Shown: piece after piece, positions 1-7,407 of the stretch
Numbering within the stretch: position 1 is the first letter of the stretch
How the letters are laid out: every line of letters starts with the position of its first letter
Assembly (NCBI GenBank): GCA_018500005.2
Contig: JAHBAP020000442.1
Location: 1 to 14,391 of the forward strand
Source of the DNA: Mycobacterium sp.
GTDB taxonomy: Bacteria > Actinomycetota > Actinomycetes > Mycobacteriales > Mycobacteriaceae
DNA length: 14,391 bases
Direction of reading: 5' to 3'
Translations under genes and position numbers: made by a program
The notes under the pieces: generated by a model
The model's database searches: none
Seen by the model: only the letters and a program-made list of their open reading frames with translations
What the model was told of the DNA's origin: nothing

Positions 1-2
1 CC

Positions 3-335
3 CCGTTGCTGTACGAGATCGCGCAGGGCGCCCGGCTGCCGGCGTTTCCCGACATCACCCTGGGCGGTAACTCGGTCAACGACGCACCGCCCGGCTACGA
101 CCTCGTCCCCGGCCTGGGCACACCCACGATCGCCAACCTCGCCGCGGACCGCCAGCCGCGCCGGGGCCCTGTTGGCTCGGCAGAATCCCTGGATCGGGGT
201 GCGGTGATCCCGCCGGCCTCCCTCTGCGCCCCAGCGGAGTCGGTGTTTCGTTCCGCGCCCGCCAGCACATTGGTTCCGCAGACGTCGGCGGCGGGCGCGG
301 AACGAAACACCGACTCGGCTGGGGCGAAGAGGTAG
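3..335 (+). pseudogene. C-terminal end of a second S53 (sedolisin) peptidase copy, frameshifted, cut by window edge
   Basis: The frame opens at the window edge and encodes the sedolisin C-terminal calcium-site region (LLYEIAQGARLPAF, DITLGGNS, GYDLVPGLGTP). This is almost identical to the C-terminus of the complete S53 peptidase on the opposite strand downstream. Right after IANLAAD the copy carries about 19 extra bases (near 153-171) that the other copy lacks. The insertion shifts the frame, so the normal ending (LLALQKSWIGVR and its TGA at about 204-206) is missed. Translation instead runs through the hairpin region to a TAG at 333-335, giving an aberrant tail of roughly 50 residues. Homology and the frameshift are seen directly. 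Whether the upstream part is intact is unknown, and a functional protein with an altered tail cannot be excluded. Confidence 0.6.
237..316. terminator. Long hairpin between convergent peptidase genes, probable bidirectional terminator
   Basis: Bases 237-263 and 290-316 are perfect 27-base inverted arms (core TTTCGTTCCGCGCCCGCC) around a 26-base spacer. The hairpin sits between the 3' ends of two converging genes, where a shared terminator is expected. There is no clear T-run, which is common for mycobacterial terminators. It is also the centre of the larger inverted repeat, so it may instead be a by-product of that duplication. The structure is seen directly; the terminator role is inferred. 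Confidence 0.55.
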
Positions 336-345
336 GCCGGCGGTA

Positions 346-1974
346 TCACCGCACCCCGATCCAGGACTTCTGCAGAGCCAACAGGTCCGCGGCGAGGTTG
401 GCGATCCGCGGTGTGCCCAGGCCGGCGACGAGGTCGTAGCCGGGCAGTGCGTCGTTGACCGAGTTACCGCCCAGGGTGATGTCGCGAAACGCCGGCAGCC
501 GGGCGCCCTGCGCGATCTCGTACAGCAACGGGTTGAGGTCCCCGAGCAGCCTGCCGCCGCCGGCGAGGAGGTACTGATTGACCACCGCCGCCATACCGGC
601 CCAGACCGGTGCGGCCAGCGACGTTCCGCCGCCGGCCATCACCGTCCGGTCGATGACGATCTTCACGCCGGTCTCGGGGTCACCGATCGCCGCGATGTCG
701 GGGGTCAGCCGCCGATCGGCACCGGCGGGCGCGTCGATCCGGTCCTGCCAGTGCGGACGTTCGAACAGATTCGACACCCCTCCGCCGGTGCCCTGCGACA
801 GCGGGACGTCGAACCAGGCCTGCTCGGAGAGCCAGCCGCCGGTCCGGTCGGTGGACAACGTGGTGCCGCCGACGTTGGTCATCTCCGGCACCGAGGCCAC
901 CGCGTCGAGCCCGACCTCGTCAGCATCCGGTGGGGTGGACCAGTTTTCGCCACCCTTGCATTCCAGGCCGGCCAGGTCGCCGCTGGCATCGAAGGCGGTG
1001 GTTCCGCTCTGCTGGGCTTGGACCAGGGCCGATCGCACCGGGGCCAGATCGGCGGCGGTGACGAGTTTGTCGCAGCCCCAGCCGATGGACAGGATCCAGA
1101 CCGCCCCCGGATAGCGCCGGTCGACGTCGTTCATCAGTGCGGCGATCTTCTCGTAGGCGCCCGCGGCGACGGTGGGCCGCGCGTTGACCAGTACCTTGCG
1201 CGCGCCCGGGGCGATGGCGTGGATGGCCTCCAGATCCATGGTCGCCTCACCGTTGCGTTGGGTGGGCAGGCCGCCCACGACCTCCGGGGTGAACTGCGGC
1301 AGTCCGAAGGTCGTGGCGAACAGGTCCAGGTCGGCTTGATCGAATCCGTCGAAGGCGAACACCACCACGGTGATTCCCTCGCCGTCGAAGCCCTGCCGCG
1401 CCAGCGGTTCGACCTCGTAGGTCCGCAACAACGCGTCCGGGGACAGTCCCTGATCGGGAACGTCACGTGGCACCATCCAGCGCTGGGCGCTGTGGAACGG
1501 GGTGAAGCTGAGGATGCGGCCGAGTTCGATGACTTCGGGGCGCAACACGTCCGGAACCTGGGCCTGGTAGCGGGACGCGTAGAACACCTCTCCACGCCTG
1601 CCCCGGAAATCGTGGATGGCTACATCGAAGGCGCTGCCCAGCAGGGCGGGTGGTCCCTCGACGACGGCCCACGGGTCACCGGGACGCCAGCGGACATCCA
1701 GCCCACGATCGTGCGCCCAGTCGATCAGCCGCCCGGGGGCCGTCGCATCGAGCAGGGCCGCCGTCAGCTGAGCCCGGTCGGACCGGGAGGAGCCCAGATC
1801 GGCCGACGACGCCAACAGCGCCGCATACGGGCCGGGAACCGTCCGCGGATCACGCCCGACCGGGGCCACATCGGCGGCAACAACCATCAACGCCACAGCA
1901 AGGACCACCAGCCGCCACAACGATGGGCAACTCATCGCGCCCCGGGCCGGTCGCAGTTCGGGGTCATGATCCAT
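346..1974 (-). CDS. Secreted S53 family (sedolisin / pro-kumamolisin) serine-carboxyl peptidase
   Basis: A 542-residue exported peptidase with the full sedolisin layout. There is a hydrophobic leader (LWRLVVLAVALMVVAADVA), a pro-kumamolisin activation domain (about residues 45-165, ending near FTPFHSAQRW) and an S53 catalytic domain. The catalytic Glu/Asp pair is E243 and D247 in GEATMDLEAIHAIAPGA. The oxyanion Asp is D333 in ASGDLAG and the nucleophile is S452 in GGGTSLAAPVWAG. A C-terminal calcium-site segment DITLGGN...GYDLVAGLGTP follows. By family knowledge it is an acid-active endopeptidase released by self-cleavage of the pro-domain, acting outside the membrane. The frame stays open to 2409, but that stretch overlaps the divergent gene and its operator, so I chose ATG 1974. 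ATG 1935, just before the hydrophobic core and preceded by GGGGCG, is an equally good start. A FadR-like operator lies 42-56 bases upstream. Confidence 0.9.
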   Translation of the reverse strand: MDHDPELRPARGAMSCPSLWRLVVLAVALMVVAADVAPVGRDPRTVPGPYAALLASSADLGSSRSDRAQLTAALLDATAPGRLIDWAHDRGLDVRWRPGDPWAVVEGPPALLGSAFDVAIHDFRGRRGEVFYASRYQAQVPDVLRPEVIELGRILSFTPFHSAQRWMVPRDVPDQGLSPDALLRTYEVEPLARQGFDGEGITVVVFAFDGFDQADLDLFATTFGLPQFTPEVVGGLPTQRNGEATMDLEAIHAIAPGARKVLVNARPTVAAGAYEKIAALMNDVDRRYPGAVWILSIGWGCDKLVTAADLAPVRSALVQAQQSGTTAFDASGDLAGLECKGGENWSTPPDADEVGLDAVASVPEMTNVGGTTLSTDRTGGWLSEQAWFDVPLSQGTGGGVSNLFERPHWQDRIDAPAGADRRLTPDIAAIGDPETGVKIVIDRTVMAGGGTSLAAPVWAGMAAVVNQYLLAGGGRLLGDLNPLLYEIAQGARLPAFRDITLGGNSVNDALPGYDLVAGLGTPRIANLAADLLALQKSWIGVR

Positions 1975-2015
1975 CCCTGGCGATGCTATTCGAACGTCTC
2001 CTGGCCGGGCGCGCG

Positions 2016-2030
2016 ACTGGTTGAACCAAC
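2016..2030. promoter_or_regulatory. FadR/GntR-type operator in the divergent S53 / exported-protein promoter region
   Basis: ACTGGTTGAACCAAC is a near-palindrome with the TGG-N5-CCA core typical of FadR-subfamily GntR regulators. It matches 14 of 15 positions of the site at 7408-7422, which precedes the operon that originally contained the FCD-type GntR regulator of this locus. It lies 42 bases above the peptidase start and 75 bases above the exported-protein start, so it could control both. The match and repetition are seen; binding by the local regulator is inferred. Confidence 0.6.
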
Positions 2031-2104
2031 CGGGGCGGCAGACTAAGTTGGGCATCTCGCCTGCCGGATGTTCTGCCGGAAGGCTGCACCGACAAGGAGA
2101 CACG

Positions 2105-3376
2105 ATGGCCGTCGCTGTTCGTTCGCAGTTCATGGCCGGCGCCGCCGCCGTGTTCACCGCTACCGCCGTCACCGTCGGCGGCGTGACGGCCACCGGTCTG
2201 AACGTGCCCTCCCCCCGCGTCTCGGCGTCAGCCCAGGCGCAACTGGCGGCCTTCGCCAGCCCATTGCTGGAGATCTTCGACACCGTCGAGAAGACGAACC
2301 TGTACCTGTTCTCGATCGCCGAGCCGCCGACGACCACCTTCGACCGGGCCGGCATCATCCCGGACTTCCTCGCCGCGGGCTTCCCAATCGCCACCCAGTA
2401 CTTCCTCAACGCCCCGGACTACGTCAGCCAGACGATCAACTATCTGTTCGCCGAGTACCAGCAAGCCGTTGCGCCGGCCCCCTCGCAGTACCCCGGCGCC
2501 CTGCGGCTGCTGACGTGGGCGGCCGACGCGCTGCCGGCCAACCTGTTCTTCGCCGCCCAGCAACTGTTCTCCGGCAACCTGGTCGGCAGCCTGCAGACCC
2601 TGCAGTTCGCCACCTTCAATCCCGTCCAGGCCGCCCTCTACCAGACCCTCAACGCCGGCATGTACGCCCTCGGCGGGGTCGGGGTGCGCGCCGCCGCGGT
2701 GATCACCGCGGTCGCCGAGTGGGTTCCCACCACGATCCGAAACCTCGTCGACGACGTCACCGTCGTCCTCAACGCCGCGGGCGCCGTCCTGGGCGGTGTC
2801 GCTTACGGCATCCAGACACTCAACCTCGAAACGGTCTGGAACTCTCTGGTGATCGGACTGCTGGGCAGCGTCCCCAACGCCGCCACCCCCACGATTCCCG
2901 ACGCGCTGATCAACCAGACCATCGGGGAGGGCGGCCGGATCTACACCACCCCCGGCCAGCCCGGCTACCTGGAGATTCCGAGCATCCGGCAGAACCTCAC
3001 CGAGTTGCGCGACAACATCGTCGATGCGCTGGCCACCGACGTTCCGGTACCCGCCGATCCCCCGTTCCCGGTCACATTCCTGCCCTACGGATCGCAGATC
3101 CCGACACCGTGGAACCCGACCCCGCGCCCCCCGGCCACGGCGGCGGTACTCGCTGCGGAGGCCACCGAAGCTGGTGCGGTGGAAGCTGGTGCGGTGGAAG
3201 CTGGTGCGGCCGGAGAGCCGACGGCACCTGCCGCGGTGGCCGTCGCCGTTGACAGGGACCCCGAGAACACACTCCAGCCGGGGCGCGCCAGCCGGGCCGG
3301 CGCAGCCCACTCCGCCGAGGCCACCGCCTCCGCAGCCGAGAAGCCCTCCCGCAGCGCCCGGTCGGCATCCCGGTAG
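2105..3376 (+). CDS. Exported alanine/proline-rich mycobacterial protein of unknown function (GjpA / PE-C-terminal-like)
   Basis: A 423-residue protein. ATG 2105 is chosen because AAGGAG stands 5 bases before it; the frame upstream is open but lacks a better start. The N-terminus (MAVAVRSQFMAGAAAVFTAT, then AVTVGG) looks like a signal peptide or anchor. The central ~280 residues are rich in A, L, N and aromatic residues with amphipathic or weakly hydrophobic stretches (PANLFFAAQQLFSGNL, VLNAAGAVLGGVAYG) and no enzyme motifs. The last ~85 residues are low-complexity Pro/Ala/Glu/Arg, including three VEAGA-type repeats. The style resembles mycobacterial exported proteins annotated as GjpA-like porins or PE-protein C-terminal regions, but I cannot assign a family. 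It is divergent from the S53 peptidase and ends 9 bases before the convergent GntR gene. Confidence 0.8.
   Translation: MAVAVRSQFMAGAAAVFTATAVTVGGVTATGLNVPSPRVSASAQAQLAAFASPLLEIFDTVEKTNLYLFSIAEPPTTTFDRAGIIPDFLAAGFPIATQYFLNAPDYVSQTINYLFAEYQQAVAPAPSQYPGALRLLTWAADALPANLFFAAQQLFSGNLVGSLQTLQFATFNPVQAALYQTLNAGMYALGGVGVRAAAVITAVAEWVPTTIRNLVDDVTVVLNAAGAVLGGVAYGIQTLNLETVWNSLVIGLLGSVPNAATPTIPDALINQTIGEGGRIYTTPGQPGYLEIPSIRQNLTELRDNIVDALATDVPVPADPPFPVTFLPYGSQIPTPWNPTPRPPATAAVLAAEATEAGAVEAGAVEAGAAGEPTAPAAVAVAVDRDPENTLQPGRASRAGAAHSAEATASAAEKPSRSARSASR
3167..3211 (+). repeat. Three tandem 15-base repeats inside the exported-protein gene
   Basis: Units GAAGCTGGTGCGGTG at 3167-3181 and 3182-3196 are identical. 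The third, at 3197-3211, differs only in its last two bases. They encode EAGAV-EAGAV-EAGAA in the low-complexity tail. Identical in-frame units of this type vary in number by replication slippage, so the copy number may differ between strains. Confidence 0.9.
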
Positions 3377-3385
3377 GACGCACGC

Positions 3386-4132
3386 CTACTCGGCCGCGGC
3401 CCTCCCCGGACCGTCGGCGCCGAAGACGTCGACCAACTGGGAGAGCTGCTCGTGGGCCAGCCGGGCGGCGGTATCAGCCTGGCGCGCGGTGATCGCGGCG
3501 GCGAGCTCGAGATGGGCTGCGCGATCGTTGAATTCGGCTTCATGGAGATGGAGGAAAAGCTCCCGGCCGACGTCGTCGATCGAGCCCACCAAGGTGTTCA
3601 GCGCAAGCCGGTAGGCGAGGTTGCCCGACCCGATGATGATCGCCGTCCACAAGACCAGGTCCGCGTCCCGCAGTGCGGCCAGGTCGGCCGATTGCGGATA
3701 AGCCTCGGCGGCGGCGGACACCGCCGCCAACTGCTCGTCGTCGGCCCGCAGCGCACACCGCCGGGCCGCATCCACACCGATCGCGCGCCGCATCACCGCC
3801 AGATCGGCCAGGATCGACATCGGCGGGACCACCCCGACCGCAGCCAACTCGGCGAGCATGTCCAGACCGGCATGCGTGCGCCAATCGAGCACCTGCGTGT
3901 GGCCGCCGTGAGTAATTCGCACCAAACGCGCCTGCCGCACCCTCTTGAGCGCCTCACGCACCGCGTGCCGGTTAACCTGCCAGGCCAGCGCAAGCTCACG
4001 CTCCGAGGGCGCCCGCTCGCCGGCAGGCCACCGCCCGCTCAGAATCTCCTGAACCAGCCGGGCAAAAATGGTGTCGGACACGGTGCCATTCCGGGAGATC
4101 GGATCGAATTCCACCGCCGCATCATCCCGCAT
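3386..4132 (-). CDS. GntR family transcriptional regulator, FadR subfamily (FCD ligand domain)
   Basis: A 248-residue regulator. An N-terminal winged HTH covers about residues 18-84 (DTIFARLVQEILSGRWPAGE, PSERELALAWQVNRHAVREA, then a wing RLVRITHGGHTQV). A helical FCD effector domain covers about 105-235, with the usual late helices AAHLELAAAITARQADTAA and AHEQL. FCD regulators bind a metal and an organic-acid-like ligand and typically leave TGG-N5-CCA operators on ligand binding. ATG 4132 overlaps the stop of the upstream GNAT gene by 11 bases, suggesting translational coupling. A TTG at 4153 would add seven residues. Two FadR-like sites in the locus, one above the GNAT gene and one by the peptidase, are its likely targets. 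Because IS21 now lies in the GNAT gene, its native promoter is cut off. The ligand is unknown. Confidence 0.88.
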   Translation of the reverse strand: MRDDAAVEFDPISRNGTVSDTIFARLVQEILSGRWPAGERAPSERELALAWQVNRHAVREALKRVRQARLVRITHGGHTQVLDWRTHAGLDMLAELAAVGVVPPMSILADLAVMRRAIGVDAARRCALRADDEQLAAVSAAAEAYPQSADLAALRDADLVLWTAIIIGSGNLAYRLALNTLVGSIDDVGRELFLHLHEAEFNDRAAHLELAAAITARQADTAARLAHEQLSQLVDVFGADGPGRAAAE

Positions 4133-4674
4133 CAACGGTCCCAGTCGGTCCAACCTCCCGTCGTTGCATCACGTAGGCGGGGTATGGGGCGGCGCTCGGG
4201 TCGATGTCAACACCCATCCGGCGGCGGTAATAGTCGACCCCGTCCACACTCTCGCGCACCTGCAGGCCATGGCCCCGGTAGAAGGCGACAGCCCGGTCAT
4301 TGGTGGCCGCGACAAGCACCACGTAGCGGCGATCCAGGGCCAACGACTCATGCAGTGCACGCATCAGTGCCGACCCCGCACCGGTTCCGATCGCCGCCGG
4401 CCGCAAATAGATCCGGTGCAACTCCGGTTCCGGACCGAGTTCGTCGTAGTGCAAAAAGCCATCGACGCGAGGCACGCCGTCCGCCCGGTCACCGCTCACC
4501 ACTACTAGGAACCGGCTCTCCGGGGCGCTCTCAGCACGCCGGATGTCTGCGGCAACCGCCTCATCGGTGTAGAGGGCACCGACCACCGTGGCGATCACCG
4601 AAGGATCCAGCGAACCCGCATAGGTGAGCGGGAAGGCGATCCGGCCGATCTCCGCGATGGCGGAGGCGTCGAAA
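4122..4674 (-). pseudogene. GNAT family N-acetyltransferase, 5' end interrupted by the IS21 element
   Basis: The frame reads from the IS junction as FDASAIAEIGRIAFPLTYAG, continues through a GNAT fold with the acetyl-CoA pyrophosphate-binding motif (IYLRPAAIGTGAGSALMRAL) and the ATNDRAVAFYRGHGL helix-strand, and ends just inside the GntR gene. The missing first codons are on the far side of the IS at 7342-7370. Joining 7370-7342 to 4668-4122 gives exactly 192 codons (191 residues plus stop) in one frame. It begins FCRPAMLFDASAIAE, a normal GNAT first strand and helix. An internal ATG at 4598 could still give a 158-residue protein lacking that first strand and helix, which is unlikely to fold normally. 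The substrate is unknown. It was the first gene of a GNAT-GntR operon. Confidence 0.85.
4669..4674. repeat. IS21 target-site duplication, left copy
   Basis: TCGAAA directly abuts the TGTTTAGCC terminus of the IS and is repeated exactly at 7342-7347, next to the other terminus. Six bases is within the 4-8 base range known for the IS21 family. Confidence 0.9.
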
Positions 4675-4744
4675 TGTTTAGCCTGAGTTATCGGTAGCGG
4701 GTGTGTGGCGAAGTGGTAGCGCGGGCGCGGGGATCTGGTAGCGG
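4675..4744. repeat. Left terminal region of the IS21 element with multiple repeats
   Basis: After the TGT terminus, GGTAGCG motifs occur at 4693-4699, 4715-4721 and 4737-4743, each 22 bases apart. The first is 18 bases from the end. The opposite terminus mirrors this exactly. Such multiple terminal repeats are the transposase-binding sites in IS21-family elements. Confidence 0.85.
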
Positions 4745-4758
4745 TCCCCGCGCCCGCG
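4720..4758 (-). terminator. Strong GC hairpin immediately after istB
   Basis: A perfect 14-base stem (CGCGGGCGCGGGGA at 4720-4733 with its complement at 4745-4758) encloses an 11-base loop. It starts 4 bases after the istB stop codon and overlaps the second and third terminal repeats. It could end istB transcription, or block readthrough entering the IS from the flanking chromosome. There is no T-run on the - strand; on the + strand TTTCTT follows. The structure is seen; the function is inferred. Confidence 0.5.
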
Positions 4759-4762
4759 TTTC

Positions 4763-5524
4763 TTAATCCGCTTCGGTTTGGTGGCCGTGTCGGCGCATGT
4801 TGGGTCCGTCGAGTTGGACGAGTTCGGCGGTGGAGACGATGCGGTTGAGGATGGATTCGGCGATGACGGCGTCGTGCAGGGATCGGTACCAGTCTTCGGG
4901 GTCGAATTGGCTGGTGACGACGGTGGATCCGCGGCCTTCTCGGGCGGCGAGGATGTTGAGCAGCTCGGCGGCGGTGTCACCGGTGATCGGGGTGGTGAGG
5001 AAGTCGTCGAGGACGAGCAGCTCGCAGGTGTGCACGCCGGTGAGGAACGCCAGCCGCGCGGCGTCGTGGCGTTGGTAGACGGCGAGCTGGTTGGCCAGGT
5101 CATCGAGGCGGAAGTATCTGGCGGTGTAGTCGCGTCGGCCGGCGGCGTTGACCAGGGCTTGGGCGAGATAGGACTTGCCGACGCTGGATTTGCCAAGGAT
5201 GACCAGATTGTTGGTGCGGTCGATCCACCGGCACGCGGCGAGGCGTTCGATCAAGTCGCGGTTGAGGTTTCGCCCGTCGAGGTAGTGGATGTCTTCGACG
5301 CAGGCGGCCGGGTTCGGTGTGCGGGAGGCTTTGAGCAGCTTGAGCACCCGCCGCTCGGTGCGGGCGGTGGTCTCCTGCTCCAGGGCGTGCCGGATTTTCT
5401 GGGAGAAACTCCATTGGTCGCAGGCGGGGTCGTTGGCGATGTCGATGACGGCTTCGCCGAACGCGGTCATCCGCAGTGTGGTGAACAGCGGCATGTCATC
5501 GACGCTGAGATGCTGGTCATTCAT
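4763..5524 (-). CDS. istB: IS21-family helper ATPase IstB
   Basis: A 253-residue AAA+ ATPase of normal length for IstB. The Walker A motif is GKSSVGKS (residues 111-118) and Walker B is LLVLDD (169-174). A C-terminal SILNRIVSTAELVQL segment is typical of the DnaC/IstB branch. By family knowledge IstB forms ATP-dependent oligomers on target DNA and stimulates the IstA transposase. Its ATG (5522-5524) overlaps the istA stop in an ATGA arrangement, so its translation is coupled to istA. With istA frameshifted, istB may be expressed without a working partner. Confidence 0.95.
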   Translation of the reverse strand: MNDQHLSVDDMPLFTTLRMTAFGEAVIDIANDPACDQWSFSQKIRHALEQETTARTERRVLKLLKASRTPNPAACVEDIHYLDGRNLNRDLIERLAACRWIDRTNNLVILGKSSVGKSYLAQALVNAAGRRDYTARYFRLDDLANQLAVYQRHDAARLAFLTGVHTCELLVLDDFLTTPITGDTAAELLNILAAREGRGSTVVTSQFDPEDWYRSLHDAVIAESILNRIVSTAELVQLDGPNMRRHGHQTEAD

Positions 5525-7208
5525 CGCCGGGCTCCCGCCGCGGTGTCATCGCCACCATCGTCAGTGCGCCGATCACCGGTGGTCAGTGCGTCAAGGCTGA
5601 ACGCTTGGGCCCCGGCCAGGTGCGCGCGGCTGGTGTCACGGCCACCGGTCCCGGCGCGAGCGGCACTGGCCGTGATCCCGCCGCCACCTGCTGGGCTGCT
5701 GCCGGTGGTGGTGGGGCGTTGGCCGGCGTCGGCGCGCAGCGCGCTGATGCGGTGCTTGACGGCGGTATAGGTGATCAGCCGGTGCGGGTCGTCATCGACG
5801 AGCTCGCGGCAGGCCGCTTCGAGCAGGATCCGGTTTCCGCCGGCCTGTTTGCCCAGTTCCAGGATGTTCATGCACGACCGGTACCCCTGGGCCTCGATCG
5901 CCTTGCCGTCGAGCAGCCTGGTCAGTGCGGCCACCGTGGCGGGGCCGACCTTGACCCCCTGACGCAGGAAGTACCCGCGGGTCCACAGCCCGGCCACCGA
6001 CTCGTAGTGCGGCGGCGCGTGCTCGGGGTCGGTGACATAGCCATTGCGGTGCCGGCCCTGGTGATGGGCGGCGATGATCTGCCCGTCGGCGAGCACCTCG
6101 ATCGCGGTGCCGATGATCCGCACGTCCACACCACGGCCGGCGAACCGGTAGGGCACCGAGTACTTGATGGTGTCGAGCTGGATATGCCAATCGCGGTGCA
6201 CCTTCGCTTTACGCCAGGTCACCGGCTCCCATCGCTGCACCGGCAACGCCATGAGCTCATCGCGCTCATGGTCGTCGAACCACTCCCGCCGAGACCGCGG
6301 CTCCCCGCGAAACGGCCTCCGGTCATTGATCGCCTCGACCTGGGCGGCGACCGCGTCGTTGAGGTCATCGAGGCAGGCGAACACCCGGTCGGACAAGAAG
6401 TGGATCACCCAGTTGGTGACGACCTTCACCCCGGCTTCGACATTGCCCTTGTCCCGCGGGCGATTCGAGCGGGTCGGCACCGCCGCGGCCCCGTAATGGG
6501 CCAGGAAATCCGCATACGAGGCGTTGACGTCTCGGGCCCGGTCGGTGCGGCTGATCTGGTTCGACGCCGTCGAGGCGTTGTCCGGGACGATCACCTGGGC
6601 GACCCCGCCGTAGTACTCGAACGCCCGCCGATGCCCATCGCACCAGGCGGGCTGTTTCTCATCGAGGTAGCCGTAGGCGAACACCATGCCCGAGAACGGC
6701 AACGTCGCCACGAACACCGCCACCGGCGTCACCGACCGGGTGATCGGATCGGTGACCGCCATCGTCGTGCCCGCCCAGTCGACCTGCATCGTATGCCCCG
6801 GCACGTGGGCGATCGGCAGCGTCAGATCATTGACCCGGACGTGCTCGGTGACGATCTGGCAGAACCGCTCATACCCGTAGAACCGAGCACCCGAGGCAGT
6901 ATCGGATTTCAGGTACTGACCCCACAGCCCTTCAGCGGCGGCTTCTTATGACCCAACCGCGCCGTGACGACCTTGTCGATATCCACCGCCACGAACTCCC
7001 CGGCCACGTTCTTTCGGCCATCGGCGAAGAGCCGATCCAGATCCTCGGCCGACAGCGCGGCGACCTGCTCGGCGCTGCTCAGCTGCTCGTCGTCGAGCAC
7101 CCGCCGGGCCCGGGCGATCGCCCGATGCGAACACCCCGCCATCGCCTCGATCTGCCTGTAGGCCAGTCCCTGCACCAGCAGGCCCATCACATACCGGTAA
7201 TCCGTCAT
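5521..7208 (-). pseudogene. istA: IS21-family transposase IstA, interrupted by a one-base frameshift
   Basis: ATG 7208 follows a GAGGGA ribosome-binding site. The first part encodes an HTH (YRYVMGLLVQGLAYRQIEAM) and the start of the core up to KKPPLKG, then goes out of frame and stops at 6909-6911. The rest continues in the -1 frame. Re-reading one base near 6920 (AAGGGCTGTGGGG) gives KGLWGQYLKSDTASGARFYG and joins the open frame whose annotated M is at 6804. That second part holds the DDE residues D in QVDWAGT, D in VPDNAST and E in DKGNVEAG, the last two separated by 47 residues. No slippery heptamer is visible, so a one-base deletion or a sequencing error is more likely than programmed frameshifting. 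The total length without the shift would be about 562 residues. Confidence 0.85.
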
Positions 7209-7272
7209 CCGCAGAAGATCCCTCTCACTTGCCGCGACCCCTACGGTCACGGACGAAAGCAATCCTCCAAAG

Positions 7273-7341
7273 CGCTACCAGATACCCGCGCCACTGCTAC
7301 CGGATAGTTACACACGCGCTACCCGAAGCGCCGACTTAACA
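7273..7341. repeat. Right terminal region of the IS21 element with multiple repeats
   Basis: CGCTACC at 7273-7279, GCTACC at 7296-7301 and CGCTACC at 7317-7323 end at a 22-base period. They are the inverse of the GGTAGCG repeats at the left end, and the outermost is again 18 bases from the terminus. The terminus on the - strand is TGTTAAGTC. Confidence 0.85.
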
Positions 7342-7347
7342 TCGAAA
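7342..7347. repeat. IS21 target-site duplication, right copy
   Basis: TCGAAA immediately follows the ...GACTTAACA terminus and repeats the six bases at 4669-4674. Confidence 0.9.
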
Positions 7348-7370
7348 AGCATGGCAGGGCGGCAGAACAC
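7342..7370 (-). pseudogene. Detached first codons of the GNAT acetyltransferase gene
   Basis: These 29 bases on the - strand read GTG-TTC-TGC-CGC-CCT-GCC-ATG (FCRPAM after the start) and then LF plus two bases completed by the sequence left of the IS. RPA followed by DASAI is the usual opening of GNAT proteins. An in-frame TAG nine bases above the GTG sets the upstream limit, making GTG 7370 the likely start. The ATG at 7352 is the alternative. The ribosome-binding site is weak. The first six bases on the + strand are the right copy of the IS target duplication (TCGAAA, 7342-7347). Confidence 0.75.
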
Positions 7371-7407
7371 GCGCGAAGGCTACCAACCGAGAAACGTCGA
7401 CCCGCGC

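Larger units (their letters stand above)
2..532. repeat. Large imperfect inverted repeat formed by the 3' ends of two convergent S53 genes
   Basis: Bases 2-263 read as nearly the reverse complement of 290-532. The arms cover the last ~60 codons of both peptidase genes and their 3' flanks. The length difference (262 versus 243) is explained by the 19-base insertion in the left arm. The left arm starts at the window edge, so the true repeat may be longer. The high identity of the non-coding 3' flanks as well as the coding parts indicates an inverted duplication rather than convergence of function. Confidence 0.8.
4675..7341 (-). mobile_element. IS21-family insertion sequence, 2667 bases
   Basis: The termini are TGTTTAGCC (left, + strand) and TGTTAAGTC (right, - strand). 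The two ends align without gaps over the first 32 bases. Each end holds three GGTAGCG-type repeats at 22-base spacing. Two overlapping genes, istA then istB, run on the - strand in the order typical of the family. A 6-base TSD flanks the element. The GNAT gene is restored when the element is removed, which confirms both boundaries. The family moves by transposase IstA with the AAA+ helper IstB. The istA frame is broken here, so this copy may no longer be autonomous. Confidence 0.93.

Noticed and set aside
947..960. TTCGCCACCC as a left-end TnsB-like site
   Set aside because: An isolated match inside a conserved peptidase coding region, without TGT or neighbouring repeats.
751..2046. A 431-codon open frame on the + strand
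   Set aside because: Antisense to the S53 peptidase, whose catalytic residues are all present on the - strand; low-complexity Gly/Arg/Gln composition.
1974..2409. N-terminal extension of the S53 peptidase to 2409
   Set aside because: The extension overlaps the divergent gene with its clear AAGGAG site and the operator, has no domain, and would put the signal peptide more than 150 residues inside.
6905..6935. Programmed -1 frameshifting in istA
   Set aside because: No X-XXY-YYZ slippery heptamer or A-run is present, and IS21 istA is normally a single frame.
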